A stretch of 64,000 nt of DNA from Dittrichia graveolens (taxonomy: Eukaryota; Streptophyta; Magnoliopsida; Asterales; Asteraceae), in NCBI GenBank assembly GCA_038502395.1, contig JARJIL010000006.1, positions 43,242,501 through 43,306,500 of the forward strand. Direction: 5' to 3'. Below, in pieces: positions 31,092-43,394 of the stretch. The notes under the pieces are model-generated. The model did no database searches and had not been told where the DNA came from. It saw nothing but the letters and a program-made list of their open reading frames with translations. Position 1 is the first letter of the stretch; each line of letters opens with the position of its first letter. Made by a program: the position numbers and the translations under genes.

Positions 31092-31890
31092 CTGAGCAGA
31101 CTTCTGTTATCCACTAAGTCAGATACTATCTCCATACGCATAAACTGGATAGAACTTCTAGCTCCTTTACGACTCATGGCATCTGCCACTACATTTGCCT
31201 TTCCAGGGTGATATCTAATCTCGCAATCATAATCGTTTATCAATTCCACCCATCGCCTTTGTCTCATATTCAATTCTTATGGGTAAATACATATTGTAGG
31301 CTTTTATGATCTGTACAAATTATGCATTTGGTGCCATACAAGTAGTGCCTCAACAGCCTGAGTGCAAACTCAATAGCTGCTAGCTCCAAATCGTGAGTCG
31401 GGTAATTCTTTTCATGAGATTTCAACTGCCTTGAAACATACGCAATCATCCGATCCCTCTGCATTAACACACATCCCAATCCAGCAAACGACGCATTGCA
31501 ATATACTATAAAATCATCTGATCCACTTGGCAAAGCAAGGATAGGAGCCTGACACAATAACTGCTTTAGCATCTGAAAAGCTTTATCTTGTTCATTACCC
31601 CATACAAACTTCACATCTTTCCGAGTCAACTTAGTCAACGGACCGGAAATCTTGGAGAAATCCTTGATAAATCTGCGGTAGTATCCGGCCAATCCAAGAA
31701 AACTCTTTATCTCAGACGGTGTCTTTGGAGCATTCCGGTTCATCACTGGCTCTACCTTTGAAGGATCCACTTTCACTCCTTCATTACAGATCACGTGCCC
31801 TAAGAACTGGACCTCTCTCAACCAGAATTCGCATTTTGAGAACTTCGCATACAAACGTTCTTTCTTTAGAGTCTCTAAAACTTGTCTCAA
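31079..31890 (-). pseudogene. G3 RT end and RNase H
   Basis: The 206-residue segment from 31890 begins in the RT thumb (YAKFSKCEFWLREVQFLGHV) and runs into RNase H (VYCNASFAGLGCVLM, YVSRQLKSHEKNYPTHDLEL, CTDHKSLQYVF). The first RNase H acidic residue reads N (YCNAS) where the family has D, which may inactivate it. A frameshift near 31272 leads to 31079-31273 with RYHPGKANVVADAMSRKG. It joins the upstream RT by a one-base shift near 31888. Confidence 0.87.
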
Positions 31891-32885
31891 TGTTGTTCAT
31901 GTTCCATCTCAGTCTTTGAATAAATAAGGATATCATCGATAAAAACTATCATAAAATTATCCAGAAATGGTCGACAAACTCCGTTCATAAGATCCATAAA
32001 TATCGCAGGTGCATTAGTTATTCCGAACGGCATAACTAAGAACTCGTAATGACCATAGCCCGTACGAAAAGCTGTCTTTGACACATCTTCCTCAGATACA
32101 CGTACTTGATGATAACCCGATCTCAAATCAATCTTTGAAAAGAATGAAGCTCCTTGTAGTTGATCGAATAAGTCATCAATTATGGGCAACAGATACTTAT
32201 TATTTATCGTCTTCTTGTTCAATTCACGGTAATCAATACACATGCGCAACGTACCATCTTTCTTTTTCACAAATAATACTGGCGCTCCCCACGGGGACGA
32301 ACTCGGACGAATGAACACTTTATCCAACAGATCTTGAATCTGTGTCATCATCTCTCGAATCTCGAAAGGTGCCAATCTGTACGGAGCCCTTACTACTGGT
32401 CGAGAACCATGGATTAACTCAATCTTGAACTCTACCTCGCGAATTGGAGGCAAGCCTGGCAATTCCTTAGGAAATACGTCCGGGTATTCCGTTACCACCC
32501 GAATATCCGTCATAGCTTGCTTTTCTTTCTTCCCGTCAGTGACATACGCCAAGTACGATTCACATCCTCTATTCAATGCTTTCTTAGCCTTTAAACATGA
32601 AATAATTGGGATCACAGACCCGGCTTTCTCACCTCTTGCTACTACTCGCATACCATCCGCCAACGGGAAAGAAATCAACTTCTTGTGGCACTTAATACTT
32701 GCTTGATTCAAACTCAACCAATCCATCCCGAGTACCACATCCAAACCAGAAAGAGGCATAACAAGAAAGTAAACGGGAAAACACACACCATCTATATCAA
32801 TTTTAGCTCCAGCCACAACAGTCGTGACCGGAACCATCATGCCATCAGCTACTTCTATTTCTAAAGTGATTAGCTCCAGAATCAA
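31887..32885 (-). CDS. G3 protease end and reverse transcriptase
   Basis: A 332-residue open segment. Residues 1-70 are the second half of the aspartic protease (VYFLVMPLSGLDVVLGMDWL). Residues 125-140 form the linker VFPKELPGLPP, then RT fingers and palm follow (SSSPWGAPVLFVKKKDGTLR, RMCIDYRELNKKT, FFSKIDLRSGYHQVR, FLVMPFGITNAP). The catalytic box VFIDDILIYSKT has both aspartates. The protease triad lies in the upstream frame (32845-33042), separated by a frameshift. RT domain order and residues appear intact, making this the least damaged enzyme segment of G3. Confidence 0.9.
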   Translation of the reverse strand: MILELITLEIEVADGMMVPVTTVVAGAKIDIDGVCFPVYFLVMPLSGLDVVLGMDWLSLNQASIKCHKKLISFPLADGMRVVARGEKAGSVIPIISCLKAKKALNRGCESYLAYVTDGKKEKQAMTDIRVVTEYPDVFPKELPGLPPIREVEFKIELIHGSRPVVRAPYRLAPFEIREMMTQIQDLLDKVFIRPSSSPWGAPVLFVKKKDGTLRMCIDYRELNKKTINNKYLLPIIDDLFDQLQGASFFSKIDLRSGYHQVRVSEEDVSKTAFRTGYGHYEFLVMPFGITNAPAIFMDLMNGVCRPFLDNFMIVFIDDILIYSKTEMEHEQH

Positions 32886-34284
32886 ACAATACTCTAGCAG
32901 GAGTAGAGTTTATTAGAAACATACCCGTTATAACATCATCTGTGGTTGTGACATCATCCACCGTCATTCTAAACGCCCGACCCTCAGCGGTGGGTGGGTT
33001 CTTTCTTTTCTGACCGAATGCTGAAGATGACCCCCCAGCCACTCCCGCTCCTGACCCAGATTCTGATTTCTTGCTTAATAGACACTCACCAACTTTGTGT
33101 CCCTCCTTCTGACAATTCTAGCAAACGCTCCTCGGGAATCTGCAGTTCTTAAAATCGTGGCCAACCTGACCACATTTCACACATCTCAGTGTTTGTGGCG
33201 TACACTGACCATTGTGGAATGATTTGCACCTGCCACACCAAGGTGCCCGTGGATTAGACCTACCCGAAGTAGGCCTCCTACTCTGTTCTCCCTTCCTACT
33301 ACCACTACTCTACCCTCCCTGTCTCTGCTAAGTATTATAATGTTCAAACCTAGTCTTCTGTTGGGAAATCCTTTCCCTATTCAAACCCTCTTTTGCGAAT
33401 TTATCCCCTTCAGCCAGTTTGGCCAAAGTGAAAGCCTGGGATAATGTAGTAGCCCACCTAGTGGTGCTGCGGTAATCTGGATGCAAAGCTCCTACAAAAT
33501 GAGCATTCTTCGATTCTTCATCCAGCACCCAGTGTTTAACAAACCTCATCTTCTCATTGAATTGTTTGATCAAATCATCCACTGTCATATTACCTGTCAT
33601 TTGTAAATCCACGAACTCCTTCTTAATCTTGGCAATCTCGAAGGAACTGCAATATTGCTTGCATAACTTCTCCTGGAACTTACTTCAGGTGATGCTCTCC
33701 TGCTGTTGCTCGGTGAAATGCCCGGTAATCGAGTCCCACCAGACCATAGCATCTCCTTTCAACATTCTCGTCGCATATTTCACCTTCGATTCATTTTCGC
33801 AATTACAAGCGTCCAACGCTTTCACCATTTCTCTCAACCAATTTAAAGTAACATTGGGATCAGAACTCCCTCTATACTATGAGGGTTTGCAATCCAAAAA
33901 TTGCTTGTACGTGCACGGTTGCTTATATCCATGAAACGCAAAAGGATAAGCTCCCGGTTGTGCATACGGATAATAAAATGGTGGTTGCATCATCTGTGTT
34001 ACCGGTGGTAGGGGTGTTGTTACTGGTGCTGTAGTTGCTGGAGTAGTAATCGCAATTGGAACTAGGGTTGGTTCAGGTTGGGTCTGTTGCTGCTGCTCCA
34101 TACTATGAATTTTATTCTTGAGTTCCACTAATTCATTCTCCAATTGGTAGACATACCCACTTTGGTCTTCTTCATGAACTTGACCTGATGTTCCTGCATT
34201 TGCTGAATCCAAATTCTCAAGCACTGGTGCCTCTGTCGTAGCTTGCGTCACACGAAGAATGATGGGGGTTTCTCTGTCAGCCAT
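32845..34284 (-). pseudogene. G3 gag with zinc knuckles and protease start
   Basis: One reading frame from the ATG at 34284 with in-frame stops near 33877 (TAG), 33686 (TGA), 33328, 33312 and 33118. The N-terminus is acidic, then proline/threonine rich with an aromatic stretch (PPFYYPYAQPGAYPFAF). The gag core (WWDSI, KFVDLQMTG-like, MRFVKHW) follows. The CCHC knuckles are CVKCGQVGHDFKNC and a second one whose first half is broken by a TAG. The protease site VLFDSGAN is intact at about 32870, but the frame is then lost. The start lies 176 bp from the PBS. Confidence 0.85.
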
Positions 34285-34459
34285 AATCTGTTAAAATCAC
34301 ATCACCTCACAGCTCATTAGCATAAACTGTTAGTACACAAAATATTAACTACTACAAACATCTCTAACTCACCCTAATTCCCTTGAAAGAAAGCTTGACC
34401 CGTCACGAGCCAAGATTTGGGAATGCAACACTCTAGCCGTGCATGCATCGCCAAACCAA

Positions 34460-34472
34460 GGCTCTGATACCA
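34460..34472 (-). other. Primer binding site of G3
   Basis: TGGTATCAGAGCC on the minus strand, exact initiator-Met type, 3 bases from the LTR. Confidence 0.92.
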
Positions 34473-34475
34473 AAC

Positions 34476-36293
34476 TGTAACACCGGAAAACCCAAGCCAT
34501 TTTTTTTAAAATGCTTTGCAGAAGCTTAAACAAACAAACCTCTTTACATACAAACCAAATATTTACAAATTTACAAACATCTATTCTTAAACAAACAAAA
34601 CCAGTTGTCTTGGTGTTACTAAAACATAATGGCTCATTTCATTTAGAACAAAATATCAGAGCTGGGTCAACTTCTCCCTCTGCTAACACCACAAAAACCC
34701 GAACCTGCAAAAACAACAACTGAGGGGAATTAGCACAATGCTAAGTGAGTAGAGGCTAAGCACAAACTCAAACATCAACAGTCAATATCAAAGCATGTAA
34801 TCACATATCCAAGAAGACCGGCGGTTCGGCGCAGAACCTACAATCAATGCCGGCTAAAGCAAAGGTTTACCGATAGCCCTCTACTGAGTCGGCACAGTGA
34901 AAATTCCCCTCTGATGCAACGCATGCACCAGTAAGACTATCACTGTACAACCAACCAGTAAATGGCCCAGCCCAATTCTACGTGTAGCTGACTTCTCAAA
35001 CGCAACTCAATATCATCCAAAGAGCGCGTATCGGCCAAATAGTCATGCAACAAATATCATCAATACAATGAATCCTCCAAACACAAACGCATGTATCACA
35101 TCAATAACATTAACCATAATCTTTACCATCCGCGATTAACGTCCACTCACCTCGTTTTCAACGCGAACTCAGATATCTAATATCACGGAGTCTTTAGATT
35201 GCCTGAAAACATGATAACAACGAAATCAGTCTCGAACATAAGACATATTTACCCACATATATTTGTCTCAATACCTATAAAAAGTCCACATAACATAAAC
35301 ACTTGAAACACAAATCAAATATATCAATTAAACAAAGTTATAATTCTGAAAATCACCGAACGTGTCGCGTCCAAGAATCCGACGCATCGCGTCGCCCAAA
35401 ATGTCGGATTTCCACCATCGGATTTCAAATCCCGGATTCAAGATGTCAGATTCTAACGGGTGGATTTCACTTGTCGGATTCAAAACCATCGGATTTTGGG
35501 CTACGGAATTCAAACCATCATATTTCCTCACTCGGATTCAATGAATCCGCTAAAATGCGGGAACGCGTCGCGTCCAAGGGTATGACGCGTCGCGTCGCGT
35601 GAATTACTGCATCATCTTCTCCAAATTTCCAGCCGACTCAAACTTTAAAACTTCCATTCTAACCTCTGTTTTTCGATCCAAAACACTTCTAAACATGTAT
35701 AAACTTTATATATCATGCATATAACTATCATGAACATCCTAGAACTCATCAAAACATCATATCATGCAAAACCCATTTATCAACTTTGAGCTTGAAGCTC
35801 CATTAATGGTGAAATATCACATAGTAATGTTTTTCAACAAATTTATGCATCAAAATGAATTGTAACATGCTATAAACATATACTCACCTTCTTCTTGAAT
35901 TAAAGAACACAAAATCTTGAATCCACAAATTCAAGTAAGAAGGTTTTGAAAGGTTTCTTCACAAAGGGTTTTGCTCTCAATTACACACACTACACACTTT
36001 CACTTTTAGAAATATGAGCAGGTGAAGACACACACGTACACATAAAACTCTTTAAACTAAGCAGGAGGTGGTAAAATCTTATTTTACCCATGCATGCATA
36101 CATACCTACACACAACATGTCATACATACATACTTTCTTTTGCTTTCACCTTCCAGTAACAAACCCATAAATATATATTAGATTAAATTAATTTCTTTAA
36201 TTCAATTAACTTTAAAAAGCACAACTAATTAAACACACAAAAGCACATACCGCTAACCCGTTAATCTACTAGCCCAAGTTTGCGGGTGTTACA
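34476..36293 (-). repeat. 5' LTR of G3 (1818 bp)
   Basis: On the plus strand it runs TGTAACACCGG to CGGGTGTTACA. A TATA candidate lies at about 36167-36178 on the minus strand. The island follows at 35355-35605. It is related in length and sequence (for example the GCAAAGGTTTACCGATAG stretch) to the solo LTR at 47166-48999. Confidence 0.92.
35355..35605 (-). repeat. G3 island: CGCGTCGCGTCC and TCGGATTTC repeats
   Basis: Two outer CGTGTCGCGTCC or CGCGTCGCGTCC pairs enclose about nine TCGGATT-type units. GACGCGTC at 35584-35591 is a perfect palindrome. It is C+G and CpG rich within an A+T-rich LTR. Confidence 0.85.
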
Positions 36294-38108
36294 CTATTTC
36301 TATTAACTTTCTTCTCATAAGTCTCATAATAATTTCACATACATGCCATATGTACATTTAGCTTTATTATTACTCTTACTAACACATCATATATTATATT
36401 ATCTTTTGAAACATAAAGTTTCCGTATTCATAATACCTTTACGAATTTTACTATTCATTTTCGTCTTTAAAATGGCACACATCATTACTTTCATTTGGCC
36501 AATCCATTGAGACTGGTATATTATATTACACATGCCCACACTCTGACGTTTTTATGTTCTTCTCAATTTCATACCCCTTTCTCCTTATACATAATATTCT
36601 CGATATTATATTACTCATATTGTAACTCATTTCGTCTTTATTTCATAACCATCTTTCATCTCGTTTATATTTATAGGATTAGACCCTTACTCTTTTAAAA
36701 GAGTTTAACAATTCATAATCATCTTATTCTCATTTTCATTTTAAAACATAACCTCTTTCTCAATTAACATACTTTATATTTTCCCGTTAAATACCTTCTT
36801 ATTGATATTGATTTAATTTTGACTATCGCAGTCATTACATATTTAATTGTTTTTCTCCATCATCACCTTTTCTTATAATCAAACAATTACTACAATTAAG
36901 TAGTATAATATTTATTACCAATTCGCATTTTGTTCAGTCGTCTGTACACTTTCCTCATAACCATGATTTCTTATTCTCTTTATATAATACTTTCCCCAGT
37001 AATATATTTTTATCACACCACATAGTTTATAGTATTTTCGTACTATTTCATTTACACTTAGATTTAGGCTTAGCCAAGCCCCGTATCATTTTTCCCTGTT
37101 ATTAAGGTATAGAATACCATCTTTACTATTTATATATAAATAATGTCAATATTAACTTTTATTAGCATGTCTTTCCAACATCAACTTATTATCTGATTCA
37201 ATATTCGCCTTACTTTGATAAGTTATATTTTATTTGTGTTCCTTCACCAGTCACACTGATTCTGTTCTCTCTGGCCTACTGTTAGGACCATCTCTTAGAA
37301 TATTACTTACTCAAGAATCTCTTATATTCATCATATCATAATTTATATCAAACATGACTCTTACAACAAAGAAACTTCTCAGGTTTCCTTCTAACTCATT
37401 TTGGGTTCTCTTTGTATTCACTACCCTGGAAGTATAGATAAAGCATTAAAACATAATGTAGCTTTACCACAATGTCCTTTATATCAAACAGTTATACTCA
37501 ATTAACATATCCGAAGTACCCCTGCTCATACTAAGGCAGTCTTATGTTACACGTGTACTATCTCCTACAAGTACCCCTCACCCGATCACACGATTCCCCA
37601 TGATTTCATCAAGTTCCAACATATATCGTGTGTCAATAATAATATGGGCCCTTATATTACTCCGAACACACTATATACATTTGATTTTAACTTTACCACA
37701 AGAACTCCCACTTAGGCCATGTATCACATTGTTAATTACAATACAACATATTACGTATAACCAACACCTCCTTTATCAGTCTAGTATCATGCATTGCCTA
37801 TATGCATTCAGCACTAGCCACATAAATCATGAGATAATATCTCTATCGAATCTTATGTGTCAACTAGATGCATAGCATTTACTCACATACCAAATCATAG
37901 TACTTAAAAGTACATCAATCATCAATATCTCAGGTATTACAATACCAATCATATCAAATACCAATCATATCAATATGCATAATTAACACAATCTCTGCAT
38001 AATACACAATATACTCGCCAAGCTGCAAGCTTCCAGTGTGACTAAATCCGTAGAACCATGGTTTAAGTTCAGACGATGCATAACACACCTCCAGATCCCT
38101 CAAACCTT
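36294..38108 (-). other. G4 internal region, no gene seen
   Basis: A+T rich, with pyrimidines favoured on the plus strand. The short ORFs at 36495-36698 and 37600-37875 show no recognisable protein features. Confidence 0.5.
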
Positions 38109-38121
38109 GGCTCTGATACCA
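38109..38121 (-). other. Primer binding site of G4
   Basis: TGGTATCAGAGCC on the minus strand, 3 bases from the LTR start at 38125. Confidence 0.88.
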
Positions 38122-38124
38122 AGT

Positions 38125-39613
38125 TGTAACGCCCCAATTTTCAAAGTATAAAAGAAAGCTTTAAACAAAAGCTATTTGATTAAAAACAGAATTTAATAAG
38201 CTAATGGAAACCCAAAAATATATTTGAACCCTCTGGTTCATACAAAAAGTAGTACCACCATGATTATAACAAAAGCAGTTTCCAACAAGCTTGCTATCAG
38301 CGGAAGCAAATAAAGCATTTCGTATAAAACCCTCGGGTTTGTATAAAAGTTATGTGTGCATTTAAATTGAAAGTAATTCCATTTCACAACTAGGAGCGTT
38401 ATGGTTACAAAATACGTTTCAAGCAGCCAATCATCAATAGTCAAACCGGGGTCTTGCCTTGGTGCTAACACAACCTGCAAAACAACAACAAGCAGTATCT
38501 GCTAAGCTACAAGAGCTTAGTGAAAAAGCTAAACTGTAAATCATATAAGCATGCGCATACACATATACGAATGCTACAACAGTTCTTATGGATACATTAC
38601 TGCACCATCTTAGCATCCACCAAGAAGGCTAAAATGTTGTGGCAACTACAACTGCACGAAGCAGTGTACCACCCTCTCCGTGATCCTCTTATCACTAATA
38701 TAAACACATTGTAATGTAACACACATATCACATATATGAATCAGAGCTTAGGAAACTCACCTCCGCAATTAATACCACACAGAGTTATGTCAGATATACT
38801 CAGAACACGTCAAACAGTAATTCCTATAGATATATAATCATGGTATTAATCACATAATCAAACTCAGCACTTAACAAACTGAACAGGGGCAGGGCACGCC
38901 CGTGCCCCTAGGCACAAGGCCCAAAAACAGGCCCCAACAAACATGGGCGTACCGGGCTAGGCACACCCTGTACCGGACCAAGGCAAGCCCGTGCCTAGGT
39001 ACTCCCGGACCTCAAGAACAGAGGCGGTCACGGCCACGAGGCACGGCCGTACCCCTCAAAGGCACGCCCGTGCCTTTCTACTTCCAGCACCAGTTCGCCG
39101 ACTGTTTGCTGTATTTCCGGCCAAAACATCAATATACTCATTTTAATTCATAAAAACACTAGTGTTTTCCTACACCCCAAACAACTTCTAAACAATAAAT
39201 AACGACCATAACACAACTAAATCATTGATTCACCATGAATCATCTCAAAAACCCATTAAAAACTTCAAGAACATAACTAGAAGTCTTACTTCAAGCATAT
39301 ATGATTGCTATGATCAGTTTGTATTTCCTCTAGTTGCTTTTGATCAAAAGATGAAGGAAAATGGGGCTGCTTCAGGAGTTACGTGAGTTTGCAAGTGAGT
39401 TTGGGTGATTTCACTATCTCAAAGTAAAAAATAGCTATATATATACATCTTTGCAATAATAACACAAATGGTCCCTCAACTTTTCTAGTTTCAAGTTAAC
39501 AACTTTAACCCCTCAAGTTTCTAAATATCTCATAATTTTAATTAGGCAATCCACTAAAACTATAATATTCGTTTAATTATTAAATCACGAAATTTCGAAC
39601 TTCGGGTGTTACA
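38125..39613 (-). repeat. 5' LTR of G4
   Basis: Plus strand TGTAACGCCCC to CGGGTGTTACA. A TATA candidate lies at 39430-39445 (minus strand) and the GGCACG island at 38885-39085. Confidence 0.85.
38885..39085 (-). repeat. G4 island: GGGCACG/CGTGCCC array
   Basis: At least eight units of GGCACGCCCGTGCC type. GGGCACGCCCGTGCCC at 38892-38907 has perfect 7-bp arms with a 2-base loop, and GGCACGCCCGTGCC recurs at 39061-39074. Other units read GGCACGGCCGTACC. Confidence 0.88.
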
Positions 39614-39635
39614 CAAACGTATCAATAATATCGGT

Positions 39636-39803
39636 ATGGGTGAAGATTTTTGCACAACTTTTTGCCATACATAACAAAAAGTGGTTGCTTGGACTAATAT
39701 ACTTTTGAATTTGTGCATACGAATAATAGATAGTAGGTTGGTAGAGGTATAAATATCCTAATTGTACGCTGTTTTGACAAAAAGTTGTATACAAATCATC
39801 ACC
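39636..39803. mobile_element. Small MITE-like inverted-repeat element
   Basis: The 30-base ends match in inverted orientation with few changes (GGGTGAAGATTTTTGCACAA against GGGTGATGATTTGTATACAA read from the right). Total about 168 bp, non-coding. No clear target duplication. Confidence 0.55.
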
Positions 39804-39805
39804 CA

Positions 39806-40499
39806 AATAATATTACATGGTTATCGATGAATCAATTAAAGTTAGTAAATGATGTATTACAATCCTCTCTTCCAATTTATTTTAAATATTTACGTTTAAA
39901 TATTAGTGTTTAAATATGTTTACCTTAACAAACCGCCGCAACACATGGACAAATCAACTCGTTTACTACATTTCTTCAAAGCAAAGAGATATATGGAGTC
40001 CAATCAACCAAATTTGCAGAAAAAACAAGGGCAAGTTTGGAAGTCATGTGTAAAGTCATATCATTTAAATGGTGTTCGAATCTATATGTTTTATGCAAAA
40101 TCAAGTTCAATTTTTAGTTAACTTTATAAAGTTTATAACTCAAACTATCTTTTAACGCTTTTTTATGAAAGGCAAAGATACCTATTATAAAGTGTATCAA
40201 AGGTTGCGACATCAAGGTACAATAACGTCCTTACATCAACCTTAAAATATGAAACCAAACACTAAATAAACCAAAAGCTGAAACATTCCAAACCAATAAC
40301 AAAGGTGGTATTGAACCTAAACATGCAGCTACTTAAGAATCTTTCATATCAGGTCCCTTATAGTTATATAGCTCTTTGTCATGCATGATACATCTAAAAA
40401 CACCTAACAATTAATAAAACTACACCTTCCTAAATCATGAAAACCTTCCCAATTAAGTATATTTCAGAACCCATAATCATAGTGTAAATCAGAGAAGAT

Positions 40500-40530
<31 letters not shown>
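39806..40530. other. A+T-rich intergenic stretch
   Basis: No supported gene or element. It ends in a (TA)n tract at 40508-40530. Confidence 0.5.
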
Positions 40531-40911
40531 GGGATGAGATCAAATAAAAAGAAAATTAAAGTAAAAAGTGTAAAATGGATGATTATTTGATCATTTTTCG
40601 GTATATATATCAACTAATAATCGTTAGTTCATCATCTTTATTGATTAAAACTAGTTCTTCATCAATTTCTTTTTTATTTCAAATACAGATTTTGAAAACA
40701 CAATTTTGGAATAATTTGTTGATGAACAAAATGCTTTCATCTAAAAAGTGATGAATATGTTGGATTCATCAAAAAGAAATTGATGAAAAACTAGTTTTAA
40801 TCAATAAAGATAATGAACTAACGATTATCAGTTGATATATATACCGAAAAATGATCAAATAATCATCCATTTTACCCTTTTTACTTTAATTTTCTTTTTA
40901 CTTGATCTCTA

Positions 40912-40913
<2 letters not shown>
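40531..40913. mobile_element. Foldback MITE flanked by (TA)n
   Basis: Arms of about 140 bp are nearly perfect inverted repeats: GGGATGAGATCAAATAAAAA on the left, and GGTAGAGATCAAGTAAAAAG read from the right. It lies between two TA microsatellites. Confidence 0.75.

Positions 40914-40975
<62 letters not shown>
40914..40975. repeat. (TA)n microsatellite
   Basis: About 30 TA units. Similar shorter tracts occur at 40508-40530, 44536-44558, 44793-44808, 45123-45143 and 48855-48881. Confidence 0.9.
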
Positions 40976-40978
<3 letters not shown>

Positions 40979-41212
40979 GGCAAAAGTTTAAACGAGAACT
41001 GTTTTTCGTATTAGAACCGCGAGAATCAATCTTAGCCGTCCAATTCCTCCTCCTTCAATTGGATTTCCCAACCATGAATTCCTTACATGCACCCTGCCAC
41101 ACTCAATCCTCCCACGCTCTTCATCCATGAATTCCATTATCCAAAATGAACGGCCAAGATTAGTTCTCGCAGTTCTCGTACGAAAAACAGTTCTCGTTTG
41201 AATTCTCCCCTG
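40975..41212. mobile_element. MITE copy 1 (AAACGAGAACTG family) beside (TA)n
   Basis: About 240 bp with inverted ends that share AAACGAGAACTGTTTTTCGT. A second copy at 44559-44792 is nearly identical through the middle (CATGCACCCTGCCACACTCA). Both adjoin TA repeats. Confidence 0.8.
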
Positions 41213-41955
41213 TATATGTATACCAGAAACTTTACACACACACATGAACTTACACTTTCTAACCATCATAGCCCTTTGGTTGATAACCGGACTTAAATTC
41301 CCAAGACTTAAATTCCCAACTGTTTTCTAGCCTCGCTATATATGTTACAGCGGTAAATCAATACAAACATTGGAATTTAGCTTACTTTTCTAACAGAAAA
41401 ACTCGAATGTTTCCAAAGATCTGTAAAAAAAGAACAGAAAAAGAACAACTCATAGGCATCCTTCCTTGTATCATCAAAGGGCTTATATATAGCCTAAAGG
41501 TATTTGATGTATTCGGAGTCTAACAAGGTTACGGGTCAAGTCTCATGGTGGACAAATAGGTGTAGATTTAGGAATAAGTTTAGAAAGTATCTATTCACCA
41601 TTTAAAAAGATATATACCAATGTTCATAACCGAGAGAATAGAATTAGACAATCGGGCTTACCAAGTGATATATATGAACTACAAAAAAGTTGTAGATCAT
41701 AGGCGATCCGCACCATAAGTGCATACGATATGATCCGCACCATAAACAAAATAACTATTGGAAATTAAGCAAAAACTAATTAGTCTGTCTTTATATATTT
41801 AAGTTTAGATGTGCGGGTGTTTAACGTGCCGAAAGTTAAAGCCTTTTGCGCCGGGTGTTCCCTCCAACTCTCCAATAGTATCCAAGGATTCATGTCTTCC
41901 TCTATATGTAATTTGTAATTTGTAATTTGAAGTATATGCCGACTTTATTTATGAA
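41213..41955. other. Unassigned A+T-rich stretch
   Basis: No gene or element recognised. Confidence 0.4.
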
Positions 41956-42090
41956 AGAGTTAATTACATAAATAGTCCTTGTAATTGTCATGTAATTTCA
42001 CTTTTACTCTTTTAACTTCAAAAATTACACAAATAGTCATCGTGGTTCGTCATTTAATTTGTTTCACTTTTGGTCATCTACACTAACTTC
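41956..42090. repeat. Dispersed repeat, GAGTTAATTACATAAATAG family, copy 1
   Basis: The same block, with CTTTTAACTTCAAAAATTA following, recurs at 45216-45350. I recall similar blocks as abundant in composite genomes, perhaps ends of MULE-type elements. The following 42090-42330 (CT- and GA-rich, with GTCGGCGG) could be captured gene sequence but has no supported frame. Confidence 0.5.
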
Positions 42091-42801
42091 TTAAACAAAC
42101 ACCCTCTATATCCCTCGATCCACATTACCGCCACCACAACCCCCTTCTCTCTTCAAGATCTAGCTCCTCTCCGTTGAGTTCTACAAATGAGTAGATAGAG
42201 GAACAAAGAGAGTGAGAAGAAGGGCAACATCATCGTCGGCGGATGTCACCACCACCAGGATCTTCTCCTCTTCCTTTTCTTTAATTCTAGCTTTTCCTTA
42301 TTAACTGATTTGTGGATCTGTCTGTAGATATGATGCGTAGGTGTTAAGTTCTAGATCTAAGTGTTTAGAGGGTGTGTGTGTAGGGGTTGTTGAGTTCTTC
42401 CAGATTTAGGTGTGTGAGGGTGTGGGGTGTCCTATGTGTGTAGGTGTGTGTTCTTGAATCTGTATCAATTGCAATTCTATCGTTGTTCAAGATTTTGGAA
42501 GTATTAGAACAAATTCAAAGGTAGTATCACAAAAGTACCAATAAAAATAGAAAATAGAGTATTGATCGATAGGCAATTTAGATCATAATCATGAATCCAA
42601 ATGTATCCATAACTTATTTTCTAAAGCTTGCTCAAATTATAAAAATTGAAAACTTGTGAACAAAGTATCATCAATTTTTTTGAACTGTAATTCCATTCAT
42701 TCTCAGAAAATCTATCGCACAGATGCATCAAATTTTGATGGGGGTTACCAACCCATTGTACAACTCGTTCTCCACAGTTTACAAATAAAACAAGGGTGAA
42801 T
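42091..42801. other. Unassigned stretch
   Basis: Pyrimidine- then purine-rich sequence followed by A+T-rich DNA. No supported coding region. Confidence 0.35.
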
Positions 42802-43235
42802 AATTGTTTAACCATCAAAGTTTTACTTCAGTTTCGGTTTAATTATTAAAGTTTTTTTCAAACAGTTTTACCATAAAGTTTGAATTTATAATTATTAAAT
42901 CCTCAAAGTTACACCTTCTTTTTGGTTTAAACCTTAAAGTTTTTTCTCAAACGATTTAACCCTTAAATTTTTATTAAAAACTGATTTAACCCTCTAAGTT
43001 TTGTTAACTTTTCAATAAAAAGTAAAATGAATAATAAACAGAGAGGGTAAAATCGAAAACCATACAAAACATTAGTGATTAATCAGTTTTTTTAACAAAA
43101 CTTCAAGGTTTAAATCATTTGAAAAAAAGTTTGAGGTTTAAATCATAACAAATTCAAACTTTATGGTAATTTTGTTTAGAAAAAAACTTTGATAGTTAAA
43201 CCGAAATTGAACGAAAACTTTAATGGTTAAACAAT
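42802..43235. mobile_element. Foldback element with long inverted arms
   Basis: Arms of about 200 bp: AATTGTTTAACCATCAAAG on the left is met by AATTGTTTAACCATTAAAG read from the right, and the pairing continues to the centre near 43030. Many internal GTTTAACC/AAAGTTTT repeats. Non-coding. Confidence 0.7.
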
Positions 43236-43394
43236 TAGTGACCCATAAAACAAAGACTAGTACAAGAATAAGTTTGGTTATATAATTACTAAATTAAATA
43301 TTAGTGTTTAGTAACAACAATAAGTTTGGTTAAAAGAGAAATCTTGTTTAATAAGTATAGGAAATGAAAAAACTAAAGTGTTTACTTCATCAAC

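Larger units (their letters stand above)
28902..36293 (-). mobile_element. G3: Ty3/gypsy chromovirus (Tekay-like)
   Basis: Minus-strand element with a full 5' LTR, PBS, gag, protease, RT, RNase H, integrase, chromodomain-like end, polypurine tract and a 3' LTR cut to its last 745 bp. It is the best-preserved gypsy in the window but carries at least five stops and several frameshifts. Confidence 0.92.
36294..39613 (-). mobile_element. G4: gypsy-type LTR element, 5' part, non-coding (LARD-like)
   Basis: A 1489-bp LTR (38125-39613), an initiator-Met PBS (38109-38121) and 1.8 kb of internal DNA without coding capacity, cut on the left by G3. A large non-coding internal region suggests a large retrotransposon derivative, or simply a long 5' leader. 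Confidence 0.65.

Noticed and set aside
40832..41014. 60-codon frame with a long YI repeat
   Set aside because: It is a translation of the (TA)n microsatellite.
42120..42330. Possible host exon (G+C-richer, GA/CT rich, GTCGGCGG)
   Set aside because: No open frame of useful length and no splice context; it may be captured DNA in a repeat, but this is not supported.
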